The translations under genes and the position numbers were made by a program. This document shows positions 21,510-32,197 of a stretch of DNA of 64,000 nt, piece by piece (positions within the stretch are counted from its first letter, which is position 1; each line of letters opens with the position of its first letter). This DNA comes from Elsinoe arachidis. Taxonomy: Eukaryota; Ascomycota; Dothideomycetes; Myriangiales; Elsinoaceae. The stretch spans positions 186,001 to 250,000 of the forward strand of contig JAAPAX010000007.1 in the NCBI GenBank assembly GCA_013372555.1, given 5' to 3'. The notes under the pieces were generated by a model. It worked only from the letters and a program-made list of their open reading frames with translations. It was not told the origin of the DNA and searched no databases.

Positions 21510-23051
21510 ATGCCCAAGACCTTCTTCGTAGACTGGGAACTATGGCAGAAATTGGTCTTCGTAAGCATCCTTCTGCCTAAGCAAGGCAATTCCCCCGACT
21601 GACTGGTCTAGATCCTTGGTTCTGCTCTCGTGAGTTTTCCATTCACAGAACAAGTTCATCACTAATCTTGCAGGTCGTTACGATAATCGGAGGTCTCTTC
21701 AAGCTCTGGTATTCTGTCTGGAGAGTCCGAAAATACACCGCCCTCGAAAAGCTCGCAGACAAAGTCCAGGTCATTAGAGAGAAATCCATCATCAGGTCGC
21801 TCAGCACCAAGAATGTGCGGCAGCCAAAACGACAACGATCATCACGGGAGCAGATGCAAGAGAAGGACTCAATCCAGGTTCCTTTCGGTATCCGAGCACT
21901 CGAGGAGGGCACTCGTCTGGACGAGGTCTGGGATTCACGACCGTCAAGTAGAGAAGTTTCACAGAGCGACTTTACGGCATACCGGCTTAGCAATGCCTCG
22001 ACGACAGATCTGCGGCAAGGCCGATCAGTTCCTATGGAACAAAGAGAATCTTCCGGCCTGACATCCGAGACTGCATCGACCGGAGACATCTCCAGCCTAC
22101 AGCTCACACCTGTGCACGATGATGATCAGGGACAAGCAAGCCCTCCTCTACCTAATACAAACGGTCGCAGCAAGTATCCGCCTCACTCTTTTGCAAAGTA
22201 TGAAGGTGTCTCAGGCTATCGAACCAAAAACTCGTTCGGCCCGCGGTTGAACACAAGACTGCATCCATCCGGTAAGACCTTTACGAACAAGGGAGATAGC
22301 GTCTGCTGACACAACTTTAGATGGTCCACAGCCTTCTCCGAGTGCGCACAGCTTCACATCCGTCTACTCCCAAGCGACCAGCGTTAGTGATGATGCCAGT
22401 CCCGGCACAGACTGCCTCCGATCCGACCTTCGCAACACTCGACAGATAGCAGGCTCGGCACCTGCTTCCCTCCGATCTGTTAGCGCCGATAGCAATGTTG
22501 CAATGCAGCAGAGACGACTGTCACAGGTAGCCGAGACCGGTCAATTATTACCGAGACATCGCAGCGAGCGGTTGGACCTGGATCCTGCAAGCGAATTGGC
22601 TGTACTTGAGACCACGCTGTCCGATCGCCTTTCGTTCGAGATGGATCTAGAAGGAGCTGATAGCGATGCAAAACATTTCAGTACACCCTCCATCCGAGTG
22701 ACTGCCAACACGCCTGGCCTGGATGGTACCTCTCCGACATCATCGACCGTGCAACGAGGCAGGAGGCTCAGGAAGCGGTCCGTCACACCTCCAAGCACAC
22801 CCGTCTCTGCTAGCTTTTCAGTGTCTAGTAGAAGAAGTTCCGAGATCCTCCGCCGTGTCAACTCCGGCTTTGCCGTGTTGAGGCCGGGATCGCTAGAAGT
22901 AAAGCTCGCAACGCCACAATCAGGTACGACATCACGAATCAGATCATCGAGCACGGAGAGTGGTGGTTCCGTTGGCAGCAGGCGTGGGAGAAGATTACAA
23001 AAGAGGATGAGTGCGGACAGGAGCGAAAAAAGAGGCAGCAGCCATGAGTAG
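21510..23051 (+). CDS. Conserved fungal single-pass membrane protein, unknown function
   Basis: 465 residues, four exons (21510-21560, 21612-21629, 21674-22271, 22321-23051), including an 18-base micro-exon encoding ILGSAL. The start MPKTFFVDWELWQKLVF runs straight into the only membrane helix (about residues 15-36, FILGSALVVTIIGGLFKLWY). A basic WRVRKY then suggests the bulk faces the cytosol. The remainder is disordered, Ser/Arg-rich, with repeated RRGRRL(R/Q)KR-type basic patches near 370 and 450 and many Ser-Pro sites suitable for phosphorylation. I do not recognise a named family. The micro-exon is required: without it the membrane helix would be broken and the phase lost. It is convergent with the hydrolase gene 305 bp away. 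Confidence 0.75.
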
Positions 23052-23356
23052 AGCTTGGGGGCTGCGTCTGCTTACAGGGTGCAGATCCAGTTCGGGACCG
23101 TGTTGAAGGGCTGATGCAATGGAGAAAGTAGTACAGATCCTGGTAAATAGACGTAATGTGGTAGTCTGCAGCTGTGGTATCTGTAGTTGGTAGATTGACA
23201 TTTAGAATGAGCATGTATTATGATCATGTCACTGTACTACTGGCTGTTTCACAAGCAATAGATCGATGAGCAAGCACAGATGCAAACACATGCTATCATT
23301 TGGGTATCATTACATATCCGATCAACATTATCACCATCAACCCCTACCATACCACA
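23052..23356. other. Convergent 3' intergenic spacer
   Basis: 305 bases between two convergent stop codons; 3' UTRs only. No coding signal. Confidence 0.5.
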
Positions 23357-26300
23357 TCACCTCCCCTCCAACTCCTGAAACAAGCCCCTCCCCTCCCCCC
23401 TCTCCACCGCCAGCTCCACCACCCCCCTCTCCTCCCTCCACTTCTCCCCCTCCTCCCTCTCCCTCCTCGCTCTCCCCCTCCACTCCTCCGCAATCTCACT
23501 CAACACATCCCCCATGACGCTCGCGACAGCCATGAGACCATGCCCCTCCCCCTTGAGCAATCTCAATTCACACAATCCCTCATCCTCGTCCTCATCCCCC
23601 TTGCCGTCCTCCCTCTGCGACTTCCCCTTTGTCACACCATTGGACGAGTTGCTCGAGGCAGCACCGCGGGCCGCCCGCGCTCTGTTCATCCCCGCGACAA
23701 GCCAGCGCACGTTCTCGCTCCTCACCCTCCTGTCCTCCTCCCCGTGGACAACCACTACCCTCTTCCTCACATCTGTGTAGCGGAACCCGACTTCCCTGTT
23801 CCGTTCCAGACAAACGAGCAGGTCATTGGCAGGGTTACTGTCGCGCGTCGCTTCAGCCCATATACGATGCAGTAGCGCGGCGTCGAGCTGGGCCTTGCGC
23901 TGATCGTGGTGGGCTTGGGCCGCGTGGAGGTGGGTTGTTGAGTAGACCAGTTCGGGGTCCAAGGGGCCGGATGTGGCTGCCATTTTGGTGATGGGGGAGT
24001 GGTCGGGGTGAGTTTGCGAGGGGGGGATGGGTGGGGAGAAGGGGAGGAGGGAGGGGAGGGGGAGTTCGCTTTCCAAAAGGGCGGTGGGGGAGAGGTCGAG
24101 GGTGGATTGGCGGCGTTTGCTGCGGGTCGGGGAAGGGGATTTTTTGGGAGGTGGGCCGGGGGAGGAGGGGGTGGGGGTGGAGGTCATGCTGTTGGTGTTG
24201 AGGCCGAGGAAGGAGGAGTTGGCTGCTTTGAGCAGGGAGACGGGGAGGACGCGGAGGAGGCGTTGCGAGCGGGGGAGGGAGGCGGTGGTGGGTTCGGGGG
24301 AGGGGGTGTCGAATTGGCTGGGCGGGATCCACGGGGCGAGGAGGAAGACTTTGCCTGTTACTTGGTTGGGGAGGACGAGGGCGGTGGCCATGGCGAAGAT
24401 GGATCCGGCGGAGTGTGCGAGGAGGGAGAAGTGGGTGATGTTGAGGCTGGTGCAGATGGCGGCGACGTCTTGGTGCCATGACATGGGCCCAGGGGCATCG
24501 CGATCACTGTAGGGTTCAGACTTGCCGACGCCAGGGCGGTCGGGCGTGATGAGGCGGAGGTTGAGAGTGGTGGCGAGCTCGTCGTAGAAGGCACTGACGA
24601 AGCGGGTGAGGCCCATACCGACACATACCACCACAGGGTAGCCTGTGGGTGCGCCGACCTCAGAAAAGGAGATGAGGCGATTGGTCTTTGGGTGGCGGAC
24701 TGTTCTGTTCAATCGAGGATTGGTCAAGAACGAGTCAATCTCTTCATCAATGCTGGCGCGAGGTCCTTCGTCCAGAGAGGTGATAATGGCAGGTGGTCGT
24801 CGCTTGTCCAGGCTAGGTCGGACCCCATTTTGTTTAGGTACTGTCTTGTCATGACTGCGGCGTGTGTCGATCGAAGGTCTCGATTGTTTCTCCAGTGTCT
24901 TCATCGCAGTGGCATAATCATACTCTGGATGCACGTCCGTGGTAGGTGAATCTACAGAAGTCCTACCAGAAGGTCCAGAGCTGGTAGGTCTTGGTGGTGC
25001 TCTCCTGGCCGGCGGGTTGGATGCAAGAGGCGATGTTGTGTTTTGCAGAGAACTACTCGGCGTAGTCAGACCCAACAGCTTGTGGGCTTTGGTCGTGTCA
25101 GCCAGCCTTGTGGTGTCTCTATTGGAAATAGACTTTGTAGGTTCAGGGGGTGGTTCCGATGGTTCCTGCATGGCGCGTGCGGCATCGACGCCATCCTCCA
25201 CTTGGTCAAAGCCATGGTCAACTTTAATCCCGTCCGACCCAGCAAGTTGGTCCACGGGATTGGAACGGGACGCCTGGCCGTCAATTTGCGTCTTCTCTTG
25301 TCGCATTCTCTCCTCTTTCTGCAGCTTCAATTCTCTGATTCGTCGCACTGTCTCATCGTCCTCGCCCAATTCTTCCAAGATCTTCTCGGTACGGGCGGCC
25401 TTTTTTCTACGTCGGGCAGATCCAGTCTCGGAAGCAGATTTGGATTTGCGCAATGCTCGTTTCTCCATATCAGCCGCTGTTTTCTCTGCCTGATTGAGAG
25501 ATGAGCGTCTCTCAGGTATCGCGTCGGTGATTGGACTTTTGAGTGGACTTGATCGAGTGCTAGAAGACGCCGACTTTGACTTGCTTTTCTTCTTCTTTCG
25601 TCGCACGGGTGTAGCCTCGAATTGCTCGTCAAATGCTTCACCTGAACCTGGTCTGAGGTCTTGACCAGTAGGAGCAGGAATGTCCAATCTGTCCAGTGTC
25701 CCGTTCGGCAAAGGCTTTCGCGGTATCTGAGTGTCCCGTTCCCTCTCCTCAGCATCTTTGCTTGACTCTGCTTCGACGTAGGAGTCTTTGCGAACTTTGG
25801 TCGTGTCAGGCTTCAGCTCGTTTGCAAAGTCGGGATTGAACATCATTTCCGTGCTCTTTCTTCTCCTCGGCCGTGGTTCGGATGTGGGAGGTCGGGGTGG
25901 GGGTCGATCAAGTTGTGTCTGTCGTGGTGTTGACCTGGGAGGTTCTGTGATGCCCTGCAATGTAGCAATGCTGTGTCGACTTGAGCGATCTGAATCTCCA
26001 GAATGTGTGGACTCAATAGTCAGAGAACTCCTTGACCGCATTGAAGTTGTCCGGAAGAGTCGCCGGAGCCCCCCTCCTTGCTCTCTCAACGAGAGGCTGT
26101 CGACAGACTGCAGGGACCGTCGTTTGAATGATGCGCTATATGGGCTTTCTGCAGAGACGAGATCGCCATATGTCATGCCTGAACTCTGCCGGCTCATTCC
26201 AGGTCGCTTCCGATCACTTGCCGACCTTGTAGGTCCTACCACAGGTGATGGCGCGCCGCCATCATCGTCCTCAATTGATGGCAACCTTGAGTGCCTTGAG

Positions 26301-26497
26301 GATACCCGAGGCGAATCGTAATATCCATCGACCACCTGGTAGTGTTTCCGCGTGCTCGGTGACGGCGTAAAGGAGCTGAGCGCATCGATCATGGAAGTCA
26401 AAACTTCTGTATCTGCTGGCTTGTGCCTGACATTATTGGCCGACTTTTTCTGCTTTGCGCGCGGGCGCATCGCTATGGGTGGTGGCTCGGCGTCCAT
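23357..26497 (-). CDS. Large alpha/beta-hydrolase-fold protein with disordered N-terminus
   Basis: 1046 residues, single exon. The first ~590 residues are disordered and highly charged, rich in Ser/Arg/Lys/Pro with the KKKKSKSKSASSSTRSS patch and a predicted charged coiled coil (TEKILEELGEDDETVRRI region). The hydrolase core follows: PVVVCVGMGLTRF as the oxyanion strand, LITPDRPGVGKSEP, then LLAHSAGSIFAMA with the nucleophile Ser near 696 (A-x-S-x-G elbow), VFLLAPWIPPSQF, and late VVVVHGEEDRRV (Asp) and GEGHGLMAV (His). A ~140-residue Pro/Ser insertion lies between strands. The class is serine hydrolase/lipase-like; substrate unknown. No signal peptide or membrane helix, so intracellular. Coding-strand composition swings from C/T-rich (24480-23990) to G/A-rich (23600-23360). 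Confidence 0.85.
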   Translation of the reverse strand: MDAEPPPIAMRPRAKQKKSANNVRHKPADTEVLTSMIDALSSFTPSPSTRKHYQVVDGYYDSPRVSSRHSRLPSIEDDDGGAPSPVVGPTRSASDRKRPGMSRQSSGMTYGDLVSAESPYSASFKRRSLQSVDSLSLREQGGGLRRLFRTTSMRSRSSLTIESTHSGDSDRSSRHSIATLQGITEPPRSTPRQTQLDRPPPRPPTSEPRPRRRKSTEMMFNPDFANELKPDTTKVRKDSYVEAESSKDAEERERDTQIPRKPLPNGTLDRLDIPAPTGQDLRPGSGEAFDEQFEATPVRRKKKKSKSKSASSSTRSSPLKSPITDAIPERRSSLNQAEKTAADMEKRALRKSKSASETGSARRRKKAARTEKILEELGEDDETVRRIRELKLQKEERMRQEKTQIDGQASRSNPVDQLAGSDGIKVDHGFDQVEDGVDAARAMQEPSEPPPEPTKSISNRDTTRLADTTKAHKLLGLTTPSSSLQNTTSPLASNPPARRAPPRPTSSGPSGRTSVDSPTTDVHPEYDYATAMKTLEKQSRPSIDTRRSHDKTVPKQNGVRPSLDKRRPPAIITSLDEGPRASIDEEIDSFLTNPRLNRTVRHPKTNRLISFSEVGAPTGYPVVVCVGMGLTRFVSAFYDELATTLNLRLITPDRPGVGKSEPYSDRDAPGPMSWHQDVAAICTSLNITHFSLLAHSAGSIFAMATALVLPNQVTGKVFLLAPWIPPSQFDTPSPEPTTASLPRSQRLLRVLPVSLLKAANSSFLGLNTNSMTSTPTPSSPGPPPKKSPSPTRSKRRQSTLDLSPTALLESELPLPSLLPFSPPIPPSQTHPDHSPITKMAATSGPLDPELVYSTTHLHAAQAHHDQRKAQLDAALLHRIWAEATRDSNPANDLLVCLERNREVGFRYTDVRKRVVVVHGEEDRRVRSENVRWLVAGMNRARAARGAASSNSSNGVTKGKSQREDGKGDEDEDEGLCELRLLKGEGHGLMAVASVMGDVLSEIAEEWRGRARREREEGEKWREERGVVELAVERGEGRGLFQELEGR

Positions 26498-27365
26498 GTC
26501 TTCGGTGTAGTGAAGTCGCTATAGGGTAGGGCTAACGGGAGATGTCATGATTCGTGCCGGCGCATTGCGGTGATGTGTTGATGACCCCTGAAGTGATACT
26601 GCTGTCAGAATCGCTGCTCAGCCACTGTGATCACCACCATTATCTCGAATGGTCTTGGTGATAAGTGGTGTTGCTGAGGATGTCGCTAAAAGGGCAGCAA
26701 ACATGAAGCATGTCAAATGAACATGTCTGAAGACAACCACAGAAATGAACCACTCCATCTTCAGCCACGGGCCAAACTTCAGGGTCCACTTCGAATGTGC
26801 CGAGCCGGCAAGGCTCGTCCATGAATATAGCAAATGCGAATTTGAAGCTAATCCTTGCGCTCAGTCGCTCTTTGGACCGCGTGAGCTCCTATTGTGCTCG
26901 GATATAATTCTCACGTTCAGGATTGCATGCAACTACCACGTGCAACAAACATGGATGATGAGAACAGGGTTATGCACTTATGCAACCTCGTCGATCATGA
27001 CAAGAATCAACCATGGCCGTGCACAGCAAAAGTGGAGCATCAATTGACTTCTTCTCAAACTCATGTGAGCTGCTTCCCTCAACATTCATTCATGGTCAAC
27101 AATGTTCCCTGGATTTGGTCGTGTTGAACATTTGTGCGGCTCTCAAGACGATCGGTGATCTCAGCCTCTCTCTCAGGATTCCAGTCCCAGCCTTCCTCAT
27201 TTTGCCCCGCATGCTGGCCTCTCTGCCAACTTCTCTTCTGTCGTCACGGTGAGATGCGACAGCGACGTCGAGCCACCATGTGTCATCAGGTTTGACCTTC
27301 TTCTTTCACCATATCAATCATCTGCAATTACGCCACCTCACATGTGAGCATCACTACCACGCGTC
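26498..27365. promoter_or_regulatory. Divergent promoter region, hydrolase / hydroxylase-family gene
   Basis: 868 bases between divergent starts. No supported gene. CACTACCAC lies at 27352-27360, directly before the plus-strand ATG at 27366. Confidence 0.45.
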
Positions 27366-28634
27366 ATGTCTTCTCAACTACAGCAGCTCCGCGATGGAGC
27401 CATCTACTCGATCGATAAGCTACTCGGTCGCGCACAACCGACATGGTCAGATCGTGTTTGGGGCTTCTACGGCACCGCTCTCGGTCAAGCCGGGTTTGTG
27501 CTGTCGTTGCCCATGACCGTCCTCTCATTCCTAGCCATTCCATTCTTCGGCGGCACGGGAACATCAATAAATCTCGTCTTCTTTTACTTGACATGGAGCG
27601 CTCTCATCTGGACACATTCGCCCAGGGTCATCGAAATGTACGGATCACTTGCTGTCAAAGTCCTGACCTTCCTTCTACCAGCTTATGGGTTCCTGGCCTT
27701 TGACTACTTCATTCCAGGCGCATCAGCGAGCATCAAGGCTGGAGGCAAGAAGCAACTTCCAGCTCGACTCGGTCAGCAACGACTACTTCACATTACAGGA
27801 TGGGCAACCTTCAACGTCATACTCGGGATCGCGATACAATTGATCCTCGACTGGATCTTCAAGCTCATCGGTCTCAAATCCGCACTCCGAGTCACAATGT
27901 CAGTGCCTCTTCCCTGGACAATGGCTATCGAACTCCTCAAGGCATTCGTAGTGCGAGGGGTGCTTCACTATGTGATTCATCGTTTTGTGCTGCACGCTCC
28001 TAGCAGCTCGCAATTCGCACCCATCGCCAAGCTTCATAGACAGTGGGCGCATAATAACAGGATCATATTCTCACTGTACGCTGCTTACGATCATCCTATC
28101 TGCTTTCTCCTCGCTCACTGGCTGCCGTCATACATCCCAGCATACTTCTGGCGTATGCATGTCTTGACATTCCTGCTGTTCCAGAGTATCGTCTGCTTGG
28201 AGAATTTATTCATCTACTCTGGCTACTCAGCTTTACCTTCAGCTATCATGCTACCAGGCATGGCTCGCAGGGTAGATCAGCATTACGCCACAGCTGGTAA
28301 GGGCAACTTCGGGCACTGGGGCGTCCTCGACTTCGTGTGCAAGACTGGGTGTGGAGGTGAAGCCGATATCATGGATGACCTGCAAGACGAAGCCGACAAG
28401 CACCAAGTGCGCCGCAGAGTCAGCGACACAGTCGACGATGCCAGCGGTTTCTGGAACGATGCCAAGGACAAGATCAGGCGTCGGAGTAAGAGGAATGCTA
28501 GTAAGGATGATATCAGCGAGCATGAAGAGGAAGAAGTTGATGATCAGGAAGAGGATGAGGATTATGACGAGGAGCCCGAGCCCCCCAAGAAGAGTAATGG
28601 TACTACCACTAAGCGGGGGACGAGACGCAGTTGA
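27366..28634 (+). CDS. Fatty acid hydroxylase/sterol desaturase superfamily membrane protein
   Basis: 422-residue polytopic membrane protein, one exon, probably ER. Hydrophobic segments: VLSLPMTVLSFLAIPFF, INLVFFYLTWSALIW, LTFLLPAYGFLAF, FNVILGIAIQLILDWIF and MHVLTFLLFQSIVCL. Histidine motifs of the di-iron superfamily are present: HYVIHRFVLH, KLHRQWAH and a C-terminal DQHYATAGKGNFGHWG, with a further DHP. This pattern supports an oxygen-dependent hydroxylase or desaturase, but the second box is HxxxxxH rather than HxxHH, so activity is not certain. The last ~80 residues are a hydrophilic Glu/Asp/Lys tail (HEEEEVDDQEEDEDYDEE) without membrane segments. The start is the first ATG in frame. Confidence 0.85.
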   Translation: MSSQLQQLRDGAIYSIDKLLGRAQPTWSDRVWGFYGTALGQAGFVLSLPMTVLSFLAIPFFGGTGTSINLVFFYLTWSALIWTHSPRVIEMYGSLAVKVLTFLLPAYGFLAFDYFIPGASASIKAGGKKQLPARLGQQRLLHITGWATFNVILGIAIQLILDWIFKLIGLKSALRVTMSVPLPWTMAIELLKAFVVRGVLHYVIHRFVLHAPSSSQFAPIAKLHRQWAHNNRIIFSLYAAYDHPICFLLAHWLPSYIPAYFWRMHVLTFLLFQSIVCLENLFIYSGYSALPSAIMLPGMARRVDQHYATAGKGNFGHWGVLDFVCKTGCGGEADIMDDLQDEADKHQVRRRVSDTVDDASGFWNDAKDKIRRRSKRNASKDDISEHEEEEVDDQEEDEDYDEEPEPPKKSNGTTTKRGTRRS

Positions 28635-28823
28635 GGGCGGGAGCTTCAGTATCTGGCGCCTCATTGGATTATAGTTTTCATTCTGAGATACCCATGGGGC
28701 TTTTTGATTTACAGAAATTATATGCAGGATGTCGAGAAATGCATTTACCATTATGATTGATCAGACATGGGAGGAAGCTCAGGTGCATCTGGACCATGAT
28801 TTAGCCGCAACATTGATTACCCA

Positions 28824-30782
28824 ATGAGGTTAGTCATGCCTGCCAGCGAAGACGTCTTGGCAACCAACTTCACCTCGACTCCGTCTCATCGCGATACCGT
28901 TCTACACGCCAAACAACGCACCTACAGCCTGAAATCCCTTCCAAAATACCAACGACCCAGTCGAAGAATCTTCAGTCTTTGCGCATGTCGCAATTGACTG
29001 CCCGAGCCTCGCACACGGCATAGCACACCTTCAAGCGCAAACACAAACACCGTCACGTTGGATCCAGACCGCATATCCGTTGCTACTTCCAGATCACGCT
29101 CCTTTAGACACTCAATCTCTCGAGATAGCGATAGCAAGCGAAGTCTAGCGAATAGCACTTACGACTGTCCCACGGCCGATCAGATCGAATCACTTCAAGA
29201 CGCCAACTCTCCAGCCCCGGCTGACTCTACCGAGCGCCCACCCTCCTTCTCGTCCCACAACTTTCCTACACTCTACTTTCCGGAACCTTCTTTAGAAGAT
29301 CCCCTCAAAGCGCTTGTAGCAGAAACTGCGACCGAACAGCCTCCGGCATTTGCACACGCACCTCCATTCAACCAGGCTTCTTCTTCCTCCGTCCCACCTG
29401 TAGTCGCCGAGACGAAAGCTGCACTCCCGAGGGATACTAAGGATTCAAAAGAAGGGCCATCCAAGGACGATCTCGACGACGGGGAACCGCCGCCTCCATA
29501 CACTGAAGGATCAAGTCCTATTGACGGACTTACATACGTGATGGCTGCAGCAGGAGGTGCCGCGAGCATCATTACACAAGTGCAACAGAGTGGTCCGGCG
29601 CCAATCAATACGCTGCAAGGTGATTTGAGGAAGCATTCATGTGAAGCAAGCGCTCTGACACCTTCCAGGCAGCTCAGACGAACACATCAACCTCGATCTA
29701 AGAGGCACACGGTTCACGCTCTCGCGAGATGAGCTCCTCACACTACCGGAGTTCGTGCTCCTCTCCCTGTTTCCGAACGGTCTCCTCCCGGAAGGTCACA
29801 TGAACTCCTTCCACGAATCCGATGTATACCCTGTAGACGTAAGCATCCCCCAACGCAACACATCCCTTACGCGACAATCGCAACCCATCACCTCCGTGGC
29901 TTCTCCGTCACTCACTTCCCTTTTCCATGTTCTACAAACCCCAGAAGTATATTTATCTGACATACTTTACTCCTCTCAGTACGATCCTGCTTCCTTATCA
30001 TACATGCTCGACTTCTTCCGCAATGTCGCCTCCACCATTCCTAATCAAGACGCCACCGATGCATCTCCTTTCTCATCTCCCGATCCTTCCGAGCGCGGCT
30101 CCACCATCCCTATCGAGCCGATGGCTGGCAACGCCCGCGACATGCTCCAAGACCGTGCTGGTATCATCGTGCTACGTGAAGACCTCGACTTTTACGCCAT
30201 CCCACCCCGCCGAGACATCCAACAAGCCGAGATGATGAAAGTCAAGCGCGCAGCCGGCAAGGCTCTCCTCAGACAAGACGGCATTTTCAGCGGTCTCCGC
30301 AAGAGCGAAGAGCCAGGTACCACAGAGCAGCACCTCATCGAGATGTTGACAGCCGGGTAGATCTACTCTCCTTGGCCGCCTTTTGTCCAATCATGCTGAC
30401 CTTTCCAGCGGCTTCAACCACGCCGACACCTGGGGCCACCGCGCCTCCGAGCCCAACAAGGCAGTCATCTGCAGCATCGCTCTCGCCCGTCTCCGGACAG
30501 ACGTCAACCCAGCAGGCGGTCCGAACAATCAACAAGCGCAGAACAACGCCGTGGGTATGGCGCAGAAACTTCTCCTCTTCTGGAGAAAGCCAGCGAGGAG
30601 ATGCTGGTGGGAAGGTGTGGATCTGGACAATGTCGAGGGTGTGGAGGGGAGGTTGAAGGTGTGGATCAGGAGGGTTTGGACTTTGGAGATGGTGAGTGCT
30701 TTTCGTTGAGCAACAATGGTGAGGCTTTGGGGTGTTGAGTGGAGAGGCTAACGGGTAGCAGAGCGTGATCGGTCTGCGCTAA
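28824..30782 (+). CDS. WHI2: Whi2-like BTB-domain protein
   Basis: Homologue of yeast Whi2, which with Psr phosphatases links nutrient/stress status to growth arrest. Six exons (28824-28828, 29024-29619, 29669-29838, 29980-30356, 30409-30691, 30762-30782) give 483 residues. The first coding exon is only ATGAG; its GTTAGT donor joins a TAG acceptor at 29023, giving MSTPSSANTNTV. This is needed because the main frame is stopped upstream (TGA 28995) and has no ATG. Residues ~1-195 are disordered, Ser/Pro-rich. The BTB region is diagnostic: INLDLRGTRFTLSRDELLTL, PEFVLLSLFPNGLL, DVYPVDYDPASLSYMLDFFR. A C-terminal domain has LREDLDFYAIPP, GFNHADTWGHRA and ends RRVWTLEMSVIGLR, the last six residues from a 21-base exon. 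Confidence 0.88.
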
Positions 30783-31396
30783 ATCTGGAAGAAATACGGG
30801 ATGGGAAGGAGGGGAGGTAATGTACAGCATCGACAGGGTTCCAGGACGATACGAAGGGAAGAGGAAAGGATGATCAGTTTCATTTGTACGGCATGCGCAG
30901 CGATTGCACCATGAGCGAGAGCGAAGGACAGGGAGGGTCGAAGCAAGCGGAGGGAGGGATTGGCACGAAGTAAGCATGAACAGCATCTTTCTCGTTGACT
31001 CATTGTACAGAAGGAAGGAGTATCTAGATACCTTATCGACGTTCTGGACGTTCCTGGGCGTTTTGGACGGGAAGACGTCCGCATTTGACATTCTGCTTGA
31101 TTACATTTACGAGATCTCATCTCAGACCCCATGCCCTTCCCCTTCCCCATCCCCTTCTCCCCCCACACCACCCCCATTCCCTTCCCCTCCCCCACCACCA
31201 GTCTGCCCACCCGTCCCTCCTTCACTCCCACCACCAACCTCTCCCTCCCCTTCATCCCCAGCAGCCGCCCCGCCTCCCCCAACAGCCCCCCCAGCAACAA
31301 CCCCGGCCCCAGGCCCAACCCCCACCCCGCCACCGGACCCAGCACCGGCCGCCGGCCCGCCAGTCGTATCTCCAGTCGCTACTACAGGTCAGTATC
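30783..31396. repeat. Convergent spacer with C/T-rich low-complexity tract
   Basis: From about 31126 to 31370 the plus strand is an almost pure CCC/TCC/CCA tract (imperfect simple repeat). Read as protein it gives Pro-rich or Gly-rich frames on either strand, none with a family motif. I do not call a gene. The region lies between two convergent genes. Confidence 0.5.
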
Positions 31397-32197
31397 CTAC
31401 CAGCAAGCCATAACGACCTGGTAGTTTTTGCGAAAGGCGACAACCCGGAGTCCATCTTGTGAGGAAGGAGGTGCAGTGATCGTGGGAACGGAGCAATGAG
31501 GGACTACATACCACTGCCGTTGTTGGCTGGGGGATTCCCAGCCGCCCTTGCGGCGACTCGTGCAAGATGAGTCTGAGGAAGCGTTAGTACTACCAGGGAT
31601 ACCGTCAAGGACGAGATGACTTACCGGGCATTCTTGCCTGTTGTGGCCGAAGCCCTTGCATTCCCAGCATTTCTTCTTCTTGTTCACCCCCCCTCCTCCT
31701 CCCCTCCCACCCCCTCCTCCTCCCCTTCCACCCCTCCCTCCTCCCCTGCCACCACTCCCTCCCCTCTTCCCACCCCCGCCCGCCCCGACCCCAGCACCAC
31801 CACCAAAGTACTACACAGTATTAGCCCATGGCCTTCCCTGACACAAACCCTCCAACGTTATGCCAAACCCGCCTCCGACAAGACTGCCGTGGAGGTGACG
31901 TGGTAGGACGTGGCAGGAGCAACTTGACTGATAGGCTTACAGCAGTTTGAATGTAATTAACGTTTGGCACTACACACATGTTAGCATTTGACCTCGATGT
32001 GGACAGACGTGAGTAGAGTGGGGTAAGATGTGGTTCGAGCAGGTAAGTAATGTAGCAAAGGGCGTGCAGGATCTGCTGAGCCCAATCCCAGCTGTCGACG
32101 ACTTCACCAGGTCCTGTTGAAATCTGGACACGACGCAATCGTCGACACCCGGTATGCGAGATCACCCTCAGGGCTAAGAGAGATAGGATGACTTACT
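31397..32197 (-). CDS. Small Gly-rich CCHC zinc-knuckle protein, split start codon
   Basis: Reconstructed 111-residue protein. Coding segments: 32197 (A only), 31969-31941, 31810-31625, 31572-31512, 31455-31397. The start codon appears split: leader exon ends TCAAA-A before a GTAAGT donor, and a TGTGTAG acceptor (preceded by TGCTAAC) begins with TG, making ATG. The protein begins MPNVNYIQTAYF, has about 45 Gly/Arg-rich residues (GGRGG repeats, RGG-like), then CWECKGFGHNRQEC, a perfect CX2CX4HX4C knuckle that binds RNA or single-stranded DNA. The tail is NGSDGLRVVAFRKNYQVV. A TACTAAC branch point supports the second-last intron; the last uses an AAG acceptor and is less sure. Likely nuclear or cytoplasmic RNA binder; no named family. 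Confidence 0.6.

Noticed and set aside
28836..28997. Stop-codon readthrough at TGA 28995 (followed by CTG) to give a longer Whi2-like N-terminus
   Set aside because: Context is not the strong TGA-CTA type, and a simple ATGAG exon plus intron explains the start with exact phase.
30904..31413. Pro-rich plus-strand frame (CPSPSPSPSP...)
   Set aside because: Arises from a CCC/TCC low-complexity tract; opposite strand is equally open; no domain.
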